This document shows positions 24,985 through 35,817 of a DNA stretch of 64,000 bases, piece by piece (positions within the stretch are counted from its first letter, which is position 1; each line of letters opens with the position of its first letter). A program made the translations under genes and the position numbers. The stretch comes from DATFDN01 sp963830565 (GTDB lineage: Bacteria; Pseudomonadota; Alphaproteobacteria; Acetobacterales; Acetobacteraceae), in the NCBI GenBank assembly GCA_963830565.1, contig CAWHMO010000002.1:186001-250000 (forward strand), given 5' to 3'. Under the pieces are notes generated by a model that saw only the letters and a program-made list of their open reading frames with translations, was not told where the DNA came from and made no database searches.

Positions 24985-26385
24985 TCAGAAATGGATTGCC
25001 CGCTTGTACGCGTCCAGCACCGCTTCGTGCATCGTCTCCGAGACGGTCGGGTGCGGGAAGATCGTGTTGCTCAGCTCGGCCTCGGTGCTCTCCAGCGTGC
25101 GGGCGATGACATAGCCCTGGATCATCTCCGTCACCTCGGCGCCGATCATGTGCGCGCCGAGCAGTTCGCCCGTCTTCGCGTCGAACACCGTCTTCACCAT
25201 GCCTTCCGGCTCGCCCATGGCGATCGCCTTGCCGTTGCCGATGAAGGGAAAGCGGCCGACGCGTACCTCGTGCCCGTCCGCCTTCGCCTTCGCCTCGGTC
25301 AACCCGACCGAGGCGACCTGCGGGCGGCAATAGGTGCATCCGGGGATGTTGGTCACGTCCATCGGATGCACGTCGTTCAGGCCGGCGATCTTCTCGATGC
25401 AGATGACGCCCTCGTGGCTCGCCTTGTGCGCGAGCCACGGCGGACCGACCAGGTCGCCGATCGCATAGACGCCCGGCTCGCCGGTTCGGAAATATTCGTC
25501 GGTTACGACATGCGTGCGCTCGACCTTCACGCCGGTGCCGTCGAGGCCGATATTCTCCACGTTGCCCACGATCCCGACCGCCGAGATCACGCGGTCCACC
25601 GTGATGTCCTGGCTCTTGCCGTCGGCCTCGATCGTGGCGGTGACGCTGTCGGAGCCTTTCTTCGCGCTCTTCACGGCGGCGCCGGTCATCAGCTTCATGC
25701 CCTGTCGTTCGAAGGCCTTCTGTGCGAAGGTACTGATCTCCTCGTCCTCGACGGGCAGGATACGCTCCAGCACCTCCACCACCATCACCTCGGCGCCCAT
25801 GTTGCGATAGAAGCTCGCGAACTCGATGCCGATCGCGCCCGATCCGATCACCAGCAGCGATTTCGGCATCGCGGGCGGCACCATCGCCTCCCTGTACGAC
25901 CAGATCAGCTTGCCGTCGGCCTCCAGACCCGGAAGCTGACGCGCGCGCGCGCCTGTCGCCAGCACAATATGCGGCGCGCGCAACGTGGCGACCGGCTTGC
26001 CGTCCTTCTCGACCGCCAAGGTCTGCTTGCCCGCGAGCCTTCCCGCGCCGTCGAACACGGTCACCTTGTTCTTGCGCAGCAGATGCGCGACGCCGGACGA
26101 GAGCTGCTTGGCGACGCCGCGCGAGCGCTTCACCACCTTGTCGAGGTCGAAGCGCGGATTGTCGGCGGCGAAGCCGTACTCGCCTAGATGGTGGAGCAGG
26201 TGGTTGATCTCCGAGGTGCGCAGCAGCGCCTTGGTGGGGATGCATCCCCAGTTCAGGCAGATGCCGCCGAGATGCTCGCGCTCCACCACCGCGGTCTTCA
26301 GGCCAAGCTGGGCAGCGCGGATGGCGGCGACGTAGCCGCCCGGCCCGCCGCCAACAACGATCACATCAAAGCTCTGATCGGGCAT
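24985..26385 (-). CDS. lpdA: Dihydrolipoyl dehydrogenase (E3)
   Basis: Flavoprotein reoxidising dihydrolipoamide of the pyruvate (and possibly other) dehydrogenase complex, giving NADH. 466 aa from the ATG at 26385. FAD loop VVGGGPGGYVAAIRAAQLG, redox disulfide GGICLNWGCIPTKAL, NAD loop VIGSGAIGIEFASF and catalytic His-Glu in PHPTVSETMHEAV are all visible. The start overlaps the 3' end of the GNAT gene by 20 bases. It belongs to the pdhABC-GNAT-lpdA run. Confidence 0.97.
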   Translation of the reverse strand: MPDQSFDVIVVGGGPGGYVAAIRAAQLGLKTAVVEREHLGGICLNWGCIPTKALLRTSEINHLLHHLGEYGFAADNPRFDLDKVVKRSRGVAKQLSSGVAHLLRKNKVTVFDGAGRLAGKQTLAVEKDGKPVATLRAPHIVLATGARARQLPGLEADGKLIWSYREAMVPPAMPKSLLVIGSGAIGIEFASFYRNMGAEVMVVEVLERILPVEDEEISTFAQKAFERQGMKLMTGAAVKSAKKGSDSVTATIEADGKSQDITVDRVISAVGIVGNVENIGLDGTGVKVERTHVVTDEYFRTGEPGVYAIGDLVGPPWLAHKASHEGVICIEKIAGLNDVHPMDVTNIPGCTYCRPQVASVGLTEAKAKADGHEVRVGRFPFIGNGKAIAMGEPEGMVKTVFDAKTGELLGAHMIGAEVTEMIQGYVIARTLESTEAELSNTIFPHPTVSETMHEAVLDAYKRAIHF

Positions 26386-26878
26386 TCCGTGCTCCCTCTC
26401 CGTTCGCCAGCGCCGCGATGGCCGTCGCATCGAGCCGTTGGACCGTCCAATCGGTCACGGCATGCGCCCCGATCCGACCATAGAAATCAATCGCCGGCTG
26501 GTTCCAGTTCAGCACGTTCCACTCCATCGACCAGCAGTTCTCGTCCTCGGCGATGCGTGCAAGCCGGCGAAAGAACGCCAGCCCGATCCCCTTTCCGCGA
26601 TGTGCCGGTTCAACGAAGATGTCTTCCAGGAACAGGACGGGCCGCGCGGTGAACGTGCTAAGCATGTAGTACCAGATCGCAATGCCGACAGGACGTTGCG
26701 CCATCTCGGCCAGCATGGCATGCGCAAGCCGCTGCGGTCCGAACAGCACGCGAGCGAAGTCCGTCTCAGTGGCGGTGAAGCGGTCGAGCATCCGCTCGTA
26801 TTCCGCCAGCCCACGCACCAGCCGCAGCACGTCGGGCACATCGGCCGGATCGGCCTCGCGCAACGCGAAATCGATCAC
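26366..26878 (-). CDS. GNAT family N-acetyltransferase
   Basis: 170 aa beginning at a GTG that overlaps the pdhC stop (GTGA, 26875-26878). Family features: DFALREADPADVPDVLRLVR at the start, VLFLEDIFVEPAHRGKGIGL (acetyl-CoA pyrophosphate loop) and a closing WNQPAIDFYGRIGAH. This pattern is close to diamine/aminoglycoside-type acetyltransferases, but the substrate is unknown. Its position between E2 and E3 genes, overlapping both, makes co-expression with pyruvate dehydrogenase very likely. Confidence 0.92.
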   Translation of the reverse strand: MIDFALREADPADVPDVLRLVRGLAEYERMLDRFTATETDFARVLFGPQRLAHAMLAEMAQRPVGIAIWYYMLSTFTARPVLFLEDIFVEPAHRGKGIGLAFFRRLARIAEDENCWSMEWNVLNWNQPAIDFYGRIGAHAVTDWTVQRLDATAIAALANGEGARNARSEL

Positions 26879-28215
26879 AGCATCAGGCTCAGCGGCTCCT
26901 CGACGATCGACTTGAACGCGGCCAGCCACGCGGCGCCCAGTGCCCCGTCCACGACCCGGTGATCGACGGACAACGTGCAGGTCATCATCGTGGCGACGGC
27001 GACTTGGCCGTCCTTCACCACCGGACGCTGCTGGCCCGCCGCCACGGCGAGGATGGCGGCCTGCGGCGGATTGATGACGGCGGCGAAGTCCGACACGCCG
27101 TACATGCCCATGTTGGAGATCGAGAATCCGCCGCCCTGGAACTCCTCGGGCTTCAGCTTGCCGGACTTGGCGCGCTCGGCGAGGCCCTTCATCTCGTTGC
27201 TGATCGCCGCCAGCCCCTTCTGGTCGGCCTTGCGGATGATCGGCGTGATCAGCCCGTCGGGGATTGAGACGGCGACGCTGATGTCCACGTCGTCGTAGAG
27301 CACGATCGCGTCCTCGGTGTAGGTGGCGTTCACCGTCGGGACGCGCCGCAGCGTGACTGCCGCCGCCTTGATGAGCAGGTCGTTGACCGAGAGGCGGAAC
27401 GCGCCCGGCCCGTCCTTGGGCGAGCGTGCGTTCAATTCGCTCCGCAGCTTCAGCAGGGCGTCGATGTTGATATCGACCGATACGTAGAAATGCGGGATCG
27501 TCTGCTTCGCCTCGGAGAGGCGGCGCGCGATGACCTTGCGCATCGTGCTGTTCGGCACCAGCCGGTGCGGCGCGGTGATCGCGGGGGCCGGCGCGCGGGC
27601 GGCTGGTTGGGGAGCGGGCGCCTGGGCAGCGGCCTGCGCGGGCGTTGCCGGGACCGGCACGGGCTTGGGCGGGCCGCGCAGCGCCGCCTCGATATCGGCC
27701 TTGACGATCCGCCCGTTCGGCCCGCTGCCGGTCAGCGTTCCGAGGTCGATGCCGCCCTGCTTGGCCATGCGCCGCGCCAACGGCGAGGCGAACACCCGCC
27801 CGCCTTGGGCATCCTGCCCGTTGCCGCGGGACACGGCCGGCGCGGGCGCCGGAGCCGCTTGCGGCGCTGGAGCACTCGACGGGGCCGTCGATGCGACAGG
27901 CGGCGCGGAAGCAGGCGCCGATGAGGCGGGAGGAGCGGGAGGCGCGGCGGCGGGCGAAGCCGGGACAAACTCGCCGGGCTGCACCAGCACGCCGATCGGC
28001 GCATTCACCTTCACCCCTTGGGTACCGTCGGAGACCAGGATCTTGCCGAGAACGCCCTCGTCCACCGCCTCCACCTCCATGGTGGCCTTGTCGGTCTCGA
28101 TCTCGGCGATTACGTCGCCCGATTGGACGGGATCGCCCTCCTTCTTCAGCCAGCGCGCCAGCGTGCCCTCGGTCATGGTCGGGCTGAGCGCCGGCATCAG
28201 GATGTTGGTCGACAT
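26875..28215 (-). CDS. pdhC: Pyruvate dehydrogenase E2, dihydrolipoamide acetyltransferase
   Basis: Core of the pyruvate dehydrogenase complex. 446 aa. N-terminal lipoyl domain with lipoylated Lys in EIETDKATMEVEAVDEG, then a long Ala/Pro linker (about 85-130). The peripheral subunit-binding domain is VFASPLARRMAKQGGIDL. A second Ala/Pro linker precedes the catalytic acetyltransferase domain with the active-site motif SVDHRVVDGALGA. It begins 14 bases after pdhB and overlaps the GNAT start by 4 bases. Confidence 0.96.
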   Translation of the reverse strand: MSTNILMPALSPTMTEGTLARWLKKEGDPVQSGDVIAEIETDKATMEVEAVDEGVLGKILVSDGTQGVKVNAPIGVLVQPGEFVPASPAAAPPAPPASSAPASAPPVASTAPSSAPAPQAAPAPAPAVSRGNGQDAQGGRVFASPLARRMAKQGGIDLGTLTGSGPNGRIVKADIEAALRGPPKPVPVPATPAQAAAQAPAPQPAARAPAPAITAPHRLVPNSTMRKVIARRLSEAKQTIPHFYVSVDINIDALLKLRSELNARSPKDGPGAFRLSVNDLLIKAAAVTLRRVPTVNATYTEDAIVLYDDVDISVAVSIPDGLITPIIRKADQKGLAAISNEMKGLAERAKSGKLKPEEFQGGGFSISNMGMYGVSDFAAVINPPQAAILAVAAGQQRPVVKDGQVAVATMMTCTLSVDHRVVDGALGAAWLAAFKSIVEEPLSLML

Positions 28216-28229
28216 CGCACGCCCTTCCG

Positions 28230-29621
<1,392 letters not shown>

Positions 29622-29624
29622 CGC

Positions 29625-30634
29625 TCAGGCCTCCAGCAGAACGTCGGTCCAGAGCTCCGCCGGATCGGGCTCTGGGCTCTCCTGGGCAAACGCCGCAGCC
29701 GCCTGGATTTCCGCCCGCGTTCCGTCCTCGACCGCCTTCAGCTCCGCCTCCTCGACGCCCAATTCCAGCAGGGTGCGGCGAGCGCTCTCGATGCAGTCTT
29801 GCTGCTGGCGCACCGCATTCACCTCCTCGCGGGTGCGATAGCGCGCCGGGTCCGACATCGAATGGCCGCGATAGCGATAGGTGAGCATCTCCAGCAGAAA
29901 CGGCCCGTTGCCGGAGCGGCAGTGCGCCACCGCCTGCTCGCCGGCCGCCTTCACTGCGAGCACATCCATCCCGTCCGCTTGCATCCCCGGAATCCCCCAC
30001 GGCACGCCATTCTGCGACAGGTCGCGTGAGGCAGAGGCCCGCTCGACGCTGGTACCCATGCCGTAGCGATTATTCTCGATCACGTAGACCACTGGCAGCT
30101 TCATCAAGGCGGCGATGTTGAAGCTCTCGAACACCTGGCCCTGGTTGGACGCGCCCTCCCCGAAATACGTCAGGCAGACGCGGTCATTGCCGCGGTACCA
30201 GTCGCTGAAGGCGAGACCGGTGCCGAGGCTCACCTGCGCTCCAACGATGCCGTGCCCGCCGAAGAAATTCTTCTCCTTGCTGAACATGTGCATCGAGCCG
30301 CCCTTGCCGTGCGAATAGCCGCCCGACCGACCGGTGAGTTCCGCCATGACGCCTTTGGGGTCCATGCCGCAGGCGAGCATATGACCGTGATCGCGATACG
30401 ACGTGATGACCTGGTCGCCCTCGCCGATGGCGAGCTGCATCCCGACAACGACCGCCTCCTGCCCGATATACAGGTGACAAATCCGCCGATCAGCCCCATT
30501 CCGTAGAGCTGGCCCGCCCGCTCCTCGAAACGGCGGATCAGCAGCATGTCATGATAGGCCTTCCGCAGCAGCTCCTTGTCCGCCGCCGCGGGACGCGGCT
30601 TGCCGCGCTTAAGCTTCTCGGCCGCTTGAGCCAT
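29625..30634 (-). pseudogene. pdhA: pdhA, pyruvate dehydrogenase E1 alpha, frameshifted by one base
   Basis: Thiamine-diphosphate subunit of E1. The 5' frame encodes the N-terminus (KELLRKAYHDMLLIRRFEER ... GLIGGF). The true continuation, HLYIGQEAVVVGMQLAIGEG, lies in another frame from about 30478. On the coding strand the break reads GGATTTGTCACC; adding one T gives the family sequence GGFCHLYIGQEA. The remainder has the ThDP motif FGEGASNQGQVFESFNIAAL and regulatory loop YRYRGHSMSDPARY. The rest of the operon is intact, so a homopolymer base-calling error is at least as likely as a real mutation. GGAA precedes the ATG at 30634. Confidence 0.9.
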
Positions 30635-30736
30635 TCCTGCCTCTCCCCCTGCGACGATGCCCGCCCGGCAGAGACCTAGCCCCGGGCGGCCATCAGCGGC
30701 AAGCCGGCGCGGCGCGATCGAACCCGCCGCGTGCCA

Positions 30737-31858
30737 CTACGGCTTCGGTCCGGCGGCTCGCAGGATCTGGTCGAGGCGATCCGCCTGCCGCGCCCAGGAG
30801 AATTCCGTGGCGACATGCGCGCGGGCGAGGCCACCCAGCACCGCCGCTTTCGTAGGCTCGCGCAGCAGACCGAGCGCCGCTTCGGCCTGCCCCTCTGGCC
30901 GGTCTCGCACCAGCCCGGCATGGCCCTCCGGCAAGGACAGTCCGTTCGCCGCGACCTGCGTCATCACTACCGGGCGAGCGCAGGCCCACGCCTCGAGCAC
31001 CTTGTTCTTGATGCCGGACCCGGCCCGCATCGGCGCCAATGCGGCCCGGCTGCGGGCAAGCACCTCGCGCATGTCGGGCACATCCGCCATCACCTCCACA
31101 CCCGGCAGCGCGGCCAGTTCCCGCACCTCGGGCACTGGACGGCGCCCGGCGATCAGCAGCCGCGCCTCGGGGAGAGCGGCGCGGATGGGGGGGAACACCG
31201 CACGCGCGGCAAACACGGCGGCATCGATGTTGGGGTGATAGTCCAGCGTGCCCGTGAAGCTCAGGATCGGCCGGTCGGCTTCGGGCGGCCGCTCCGATGG
31301 CAGCTCCACGCCGTTCGGCACGACATGGACACTCCTCCCGCCCATCCGCCGCAGCCACGCCGCGTCCGTGTCGCCGACACAGACTGTGGCGGCAAAGGCG
31401 AGGAAAGCACGGCGCGCATACCTGACCGAAGTGAGCAGCTCTCGCAGCCAATAGAGGCGGAGCCGAATGCCCGGCACGGTGCGCGCTGAACGCCAGAGTT
31501 CTACCGCATCGCAGTCGATCAGATCCACGACCGCGGGCGGCAGGTCGCGCTGGCCGAATCCCAGCGCCTCGGCACCGGCGAACATCAGCGTGCGGTCGAA
31601 GCGCCGATTGGCCAGCAGACGGTCCAGTGCCTCGCCCAGGGGGGATGCGTCGTAGCGCCACGGGGACGTAGACGCCTGGGGCAGCGTCACGCCAACCGCG
31701 TCGGCAACGACCGCCGGCACCGGCCCGGCCGGGGCGACGAGCGTCACCTCCCAACGCGACGCCAGCGCTTCCAACAGGTGAGCGACCCGCAGCGTGTGCC
31801 CGTCGCGAACCGGCCAGGGCGCGAGCGGGGTGACGACGAGAAGCGAGGGACGGATCAA
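30737..31858 (-). CDS. Glycosyltransferase family 4 (TIGR03087-like sugar transferase)
   Basis: 373 aa, GT-B fold. Donor-binding C-terminal half with VHVVPNGVELP, LSFTGTLDYHPNIDAAVFAA and PMRAGSGIKNKVLEAWACAR. The N-terminus opens VVTPLAPWPVRDGHTLRVAH. The combination is close to the PEP-CTERM/exosortase-associated sugar transferase family (TIGR03087), though no exosortase genes are seen here. It lies 13 bases after ftsB and about 100 bases before pdhA, interrupting the usual ftsB-pdhA neighbourhood. Confidence 0.85.
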   Translation of the reverse strand: MIRPSLLVVTPLAPWPVRDGHTLRVAHLLEALASRWEVTLVAPAGPVPAVVADAVGVTLPQASTSPWRYDASPLGEALDRLLANRRFDRTLMFAGAEALGFGQRDLPPAVVDLIDCDAVELWRSARTVPGIRLRLYWLRELLTSVRYARRAFLAFAATVCVGDTDAAWLRRMGGRSVHVVPNGVELPSERPPEADRPILSFTGTLDYHPNIDAAVFAARAVFPPIRAALPEARLLIAGRRPVPEVRELAALPGVEVMADVPDMREVLARSRAALAPMRAGSGIKNKVLEAWACARPVVMTQVAANGLSLPEGHAGLVRDRPEGQAEAALGLLREPTKAAVLGGLARAHVATEFSWARQADRLDQILRAAGPKP

Positions 31859-31871
31859 ACCACGAGCCGGT

Positions 31872-32201
31872 TCAGAACAGCTTGTCCTTAGGCGGATACA
31901 TGAGGATCACGTCGTCCGGGCCGGACAGGTTCAGCATCGCGCGCGCCTGTTCGTCCAGCGTGTCAGCCTCGATGTGCTCGGCCTGCAGGCCGCTCACCCG
32001 CCGCGTCCAGGCGACGCGCGCCGCCTGGACCTCCGCCAGGTCCGCCTGCGCCTGGGCCAGCATCTTCTTGCGCGCGGCGAACGCCACCAGACCGTGGTCG
32101 CCCTGGGTTGCGTTCCAGCAGAAATAGCTCATCAGGGCCAGGAAGAACCCTGGCGCCATGGACGCCCTGACCCGCCGCTTGATCGCGCGCGCAACCGACA
32201 T
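31872..32201 (-). CDS. ftsB: Cell division protein FtsB / septum formation initiator
   Basis: 109-aa single-pass membrane protein: basic N-terminus, one hydrophobic segment (APGFFLALMSYFCWNA), then a coiled coil (about 45-85, RKKMLAQAQADLAEVQAARV) on the periplasmic side. The end KPPKDKLF-like tail (YPPKDKLF) is typical for alphaproteobacterial FtsB. It acts with FtsL and FtsQ in the divisome. Located 27 bases after eno, a position conserved across proteobacteria. Confidence 0.88.
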   Translation of the reverse strand: MSVARAIKRRVRASMAPGFFLALMSYFCWNATQGDHGLVAFAARKKMLAQAQADLAEVQAARVAWTRRVSGLQAEHIEADTLDEQARAMLNLSGPDDVILMYPPKDKLF

Positions 32202-32228
32202 GTCGTCTCCTCAATTCGAGGCGGCAGT

Positions 32229-33503
32229 CTAGCGCAGAATCGTTCTGCCCGCGTAGCGCGCTGTCGACCCGAGTGCCGCCTCGATGCGCATGAGCTGGTT
32301 GTACTTCGCCGTGCGGTCGCTGCGCGACAGGCTGCCGGTCTTGATCTGCCCGCAATTGGTCGCCACGGCGAGATCCGCGATCGTCGAATCCTCGGTCTCG
32401 CCGGAGCGGTGGCTCATGACCGTCCGATACCCGGCCCGGTGGGCGCACTCCACCGCCTCCAACGTCTCCGAGAGTGTGCCGATCTGGTTCACCTTCACCA
32501 GGATCGCGTTGGCGACTCCCGCCTCGATGCCGCGCCGCAGCCGCTCGGTATTGGTGACGAACACGTCGTCGCCGACGAGTTGCACGCGCCCGCCCAGCGC
32601 CTTGGTCATCACCTGCCAGCCATCCCAGTCGTCCTCGGCACACCCGTCCTCGATGGAGACGATCGGATAGCGCCCGACCAACTCCTCCAAGTAGCGGACC
32701 ATCCCCGCCGCGTCGAACGTCTTTCCTTCACCCTCGAGGACGTATTGCCCGTTCTTGAAGAATTCGGTTGAAGCGCAGTCAAGCGCGAAGGCGATATCCT
32801 CGCCGGGGCGATAGCCGGCCTGCTCGCAGGCGCGTGCGATGAAGGCGAGCGCCTCATCGGCGGATTTCAGCCCCGGCGCGAAGCCGCCCTCATCACCTAC
32901 GTTGGTGTTGTGCCCGGCCTCGTGCAGGCCCTTGCGTAGGGTCGCGAACACCTCCGAGCCCATGCGCACCGCGTCCGCGATCGTGCCGGCACCGATCGGC
33001 TGGATCATGAACTCCTGGATGTCGATCGGATTGTCGGCATGCCGGCCGCCATTGACGATGTTCATCATCGGCACCGGCAAGGTCCGAGCATAGACCCCGC
33101 CAACGTACCGCCACAGGGGCAATCCCAAGTCGATGGCGGCGGCGCTGGCGACGGCGAGCGAGACGGCGAGGATGGCGTTCGCGCCCAGCCGCGCCTTGTT
33201 CGGCGTGCCGTCCAGGTCGATCAGCGCGTCGTCGATGCGTACCTGCTCGGTCGGGTCCATGCCGCTGAGGACGTCGAAAATCTCCCCCTCTACGTTCTCC
33301 ACCGCCTGACGCACCCCCTTGCCGCCGTAGCGGGCCGGGTCCTTGTCGCGCAATTCGACCGCTTCGTGCGCGCCGGTGGACGCGCCCGAGGGAACCGCCG
33401 CACGACCCATGGCGCCACTGTCCAGCACGACGTCCACTTCGACGGTCGGGTTGCCTCGGCTGTCGAGAATCTCTCGCGCGATAATGTCGGCGATGGCGCT
33501 CAT
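32229..33503 (-). CDS. eno: Enolase
   Basis: Interconverts 2-phosphoglycerate and phosphoenolpyruvate. 424 aa. Signature sequences: REILDSRGNPTVEVDVVLDS, PSGASTGAHEAVELRD, DEGGFAPGLKSADEAL, VSIEDGCAEDDWDGW, VKVNQIGTLSETLEAV and the enolase motif SHRSGETEDSTIADLAVA. All catalytic residues appear intact. First gene of the eno-ftsB-GT4-pdh minus-strand block; 94 bases separate it from a divergent gene. Confidence 0.98.
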   Translation of the reverse strand: MSAIADIIAREILDSRGNPTVEVDVVLDSGAMGRAAVPSGASTGAHEAVELRDKDPARYGGKGVRQAVENVEGEIFDVLSGMDPTEQVRIDDALIDLDGTPNKARLGANAILAVSLAVASAAAIDLGLPLWRYVGGVYARTLPVPMMNIVNGGRHADNPIDIQEFMIQPIGAGTIADAVRMGSEVFATLRKGLHEAGHNTNVGDEGGFAPGLKSADEALAFIARACEQAGYRPGEDIAFALDCASTEFFKNGQYVLEGEGKTFDAAGMVRYLEELVGRYPIVSIEDGCAEDDWDGWQVMTKALGGRVQLVGDDVFVTNTERLRRGIEAGVANAILVKVNQIGTLSETLEAVECAHRAGYRTVMSHRSGETEDSTIADLAVATNCGQIKTGSLSRSDRTAKYNQLMRIEAALGSTARYAGRTILR

Positions 33504-33597
33504 GGGCTCAGGTCCGTTATCAAGCGGCGGGAGTGCTGCCTACCACTTCGGTGATCCGCCTACCACCCAGGCGGCCCTCCCAGGCGAAAGGAGCGTG

Positions 33598-34278
33598 ATG
33601 CGAGTCTTGGGCGTTCTCGGCGTCTGGATCGGCATGCTGGCCGCGGCGACAGCCACGACGGCGGGTACCACCACCTATTACCGCGCCGGCTACTGGCGTG
33701 CCTTCAGCGGCACCGACGATCGGAATCGGCTGATCTGCGGCATGGCTACCGGCAACGCGACCGACGGGCGGACCCTGGAGGTCCGCGCGGTCATCGGCGA
33801 TCCGCAACTGGCTTTCGTTGCGTCCAAGCCGACCTGGGACATTCCGCCCGGCACCAAGATTCCCGTGGTGATGCAGGCCGCGGGCGCGGTTCCCTGGACG
33901 GAGGAGGCAGTGGGCGAGGCGCACGCCATAAGCTGGGCGCTGTCCGAGAACGAGGCGGGCACGTTCGCTCCGGCGTTCCGCAACCAAAGCGAGATGACGG
34001 TCAGCTTTCCGTCCGGAAGTGAGCCGCCATGGCGGGTGCTGCTCGCCGGCTCCACGCCGGTGGACAAGACCTTCCGCCGCTGCATCCGCGACTACACCGC
34101 CCGCGCTGCCGCCACATCCCCGCAGACGCCAACCCAGCCATTCGGGCGCCCCGCCACCCAGCCCTTCGCTCCAGCGATCGCGGCCACCCCGCTCCAGCCG
34201 CCGGCAGGGCAGCCCGCCGACGCACCGACATCGGAGCCGCCGGTTCCCGCCGAGCCGGGTCTCCGTATCAGTAAGTAG
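33598..34278 (+). CDS. Secreted protein of unknown function
   Basis: 226 aa with a short N-terminal signal peptide (MRVLGVLGVWIGMLAAATAT). The mature part has two cysteines (LICGMATG, RRCIRDY) that could form a disulfide and ends in a low-complexity Pro/Ala/Gln tail (about 165-220). No family is recognised with certainty; it looks like a periplasmic beta-rich domain. GGAG precedes the start and a GTG codon lies directly before the chosen ATG. Its 3' end overlaps the convergent small lipoprotein gene by 11 bases. Confidence 0.65.
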   Translation: MRVLGVLGVWIGMLAAATATTAGTTTYYRAGYWRAFSGTDDRNRLICGMATGNATDGRTLEVRAVIGDPQLAFVASKPTWDIPPGTKIPVVMQAAGAVPWTEEAVGEAHAISWALSENEAGTFAPAFRNQSEMTVSFPSGSEPPWRVLLAGSTPVDKTFRRCIRDYTARAAATSPQTPTQPFGRPATQPFAPAIAATPLQPPAGQPADAPTSEPPVPAEPGLRISK

Positions 34279-34399
34279 GATAGGCTCGCGGATAGGTTAT
34301 CTGGCCCGGCGGGCCGGGCGGCGTGGGCGGACCCTTCTTGCCGCAGCCGGTCAGCAACAGAGGCGCTGCCAGCGCCAAGACCAGAAGGCCGGTCCTCAC
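34268..34399 (-). CDS. Small lipoprotein (LptM/YifL-like)
   Basis: 43-aa product starting with GTG at 34399: a signal peptide MRTGLLVLALAAPLLLTGC with lipobox and Cys19, followed by GKKGPPTPPGPPGQITYPRA. Tiny lipoproteins with exactly this CGxKGP pattern are encoded near argH or lysA in many proteobacteria; E. coli LptM (YifL) aids LptD assembly. Its GTG overlaps the argH stop (GTGA, 34396-34399). The family link is from recall; the role is inference. Confidence 0.75.
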   Translation of the reverse strand: MRTGLLVLALAAPLLLTGCGKKGPPTPPGPPGQITYPRAYPTY

Positions 34400-35802
34400 A
34401 GGGCGACCCGCCAGCGCTCGGCCTGACGCGCCACATTCTCGGGCGCGGTGCCCCCATGGCTCGTCCGCGATCCGACCGAGGCGTCCACGCTCAGCACTGA
34501 GAACACCCCGGGGGTGATCCTCGGCTCGATCCCGCGCATCTCCTCCAGCGACAGGCCGGCCAGATCGACCCGCTTTGCTTCCGCCAGCGCAACCAGCCGA
34601 CCCGTCACGTGGTGCGCCGCACGGAACGGCAGCTTCAGCACGCGCACCAGCCAGTCCGCCAGATCCGTGGCCGTTGCGAACCCAGCGCCGGCCATCGCGC
34701 GCATCCGCGCCGTATCAGGGCGCATGTCGCGCACCATTCCCGCGCTCGCCGCCAGCGACAGCGCCCAGGCTTCGGCGGCGTCGAACACCGGCTCCTTGTC
34801 CTCCTGCATGTCCTTGGCATAGGCGAGCGGCAGGCCCTTCATCACCGTCAGCAGCCCAACCAGCGCGCCAGCCACGCGCCCGGTCTTGGCGCGCACCAAC
34901 TCGGCCGCGTCCGGGTTGCGCTTCTGTGGCATGATCGAGCTGCCGGTCGTGAAGGCGTCCGACAGCCGGACAAACCCGAACGGCGCGCTGCACCAGATCA
35001 CGATCTCCTCGGCCAAGCGCGACAGGTGCATGGCCGAGATCGCCGCCGCGCTCAGGAATTCGAGTGCGAAATCGCGGTCCGAGACGGCATCGAGCGAATT
35101 GGCCGCCGGGCGGTCGAAGCCGAGCGCGCCCGCCGTCATGTCGCGATCGATCGGAAACGAGGTCCCGGCCAGCGCCGCCGCGCCCAGCGGGCACTCGTTC
35201 AGCCGCCGCCGGCAATCGGCGAGCCGGCCGCGATCGCGGTCCAGCATCTCGACATACGCAAGAAGATGGTGCCCGAACGTCACCGGCTGCGCGGTCTGCA
35301 GGTGCGTGAAGCCCGGCATCGGGTCGGCGGCATGTTCGGCGGCGCGGTCGGCCAGGGCGCGCATCAGGTCGGCGACCTGCGCCGAGAGGCCGTCGATCGC
35401 ATCGCGCACCCACAGCCGGAAGTCGGTCGCGACCTGGTCGTTGCGGCTGCGCGCGGTATGCAGCCGTTGGCCCGCCTCGCCGATGCGTTCGGTGAGGCGA
35501 TGCTCGATATTCATGTGGATGTCCTCCAGCGCCTCGTCGAAGCGGAAGGCGCCGGTCTCGATCTCCTGAGCGATCACCGCCAAGCCGTCGCGGATCGCCC
35601 CCTCGTCGTCGGCGGCGATCACGCCCACCTTGGCCAGCATGGCAGCGTGCGCCAACGAGCCCTTGATGTCCTGCCGCCACAGCTTGCGGTCGAAGCCGAT
35701 GGAGGCGTTGATCTCCTGCATGATGGAAGCGGGCCCGGCGGCGAACCGCCCGCCCCACTGCGCGTTGGCCGCCGCGTTGCGGCGCTGGTGCGTGTCGTTC
35801 AA
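34396..35802 (-). CDS. argH: Argininosuccinate lyase
   Basis: Last step of arginine synthesis, releasing fumarate. 468 aa from a TTG at 35802, the only plausible start because no ATG or GTG precedes the conserved NAQWGGRFAAGPASIMQEIN. Active-site elements: HTARSRNDQVATDFRLW, GFTHLQTAQPVTFGHHLLAY and the fumarase-superfamily signature GSSIMPQKRNPDAAELVRAK. The TTG lies inside the ribosome-site region of the divergent tlpA gene, so the two 5' ends are almost back to back. Confidence 0.95.
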   Translation of the reverse strand: MNDTHQRRNAAANAQWGGRFAAGPASIMQEINASIGFDRKLWRQDIKGSLAHAAMLAKVGVIAADDEGAIRDGLAVIAQEIETGAFRFDEALEDIHMNIEHRLTERIGEAGQRLHTARSRNDQVATDFRLWVRDAIDGLSAQVADLMRALADRAAEHAADPMPGFTHLQTAQPVTFGHHLLAYVEMLDRDRGRLADCRRRLNECPLGAAALAGTSFPIDRDMTAGALGFDRPAANSLDAVSDRDFALEFLSAAAISAMHLSRLAEEIVIWCSAPFGFVRLSDAFTTGSSIMPQKRNPDAAELVRAKTGRVAGALVGLLTVMKGLPLAYAKDMQEDKEPVFDAAEAWALSLAASAGMVRDMRPDTARMRAMAGAGFATATDLADWLVRVLKLPFRAAHHVTGRLVALAEAKRVDLAGLSLEEMRGIEPRITPGVFSVLSVDASVGSRTSHGGTAPENVARQAERWRVAL

Positions 35803-35817
35803 GGGAGGATGTCCGCG

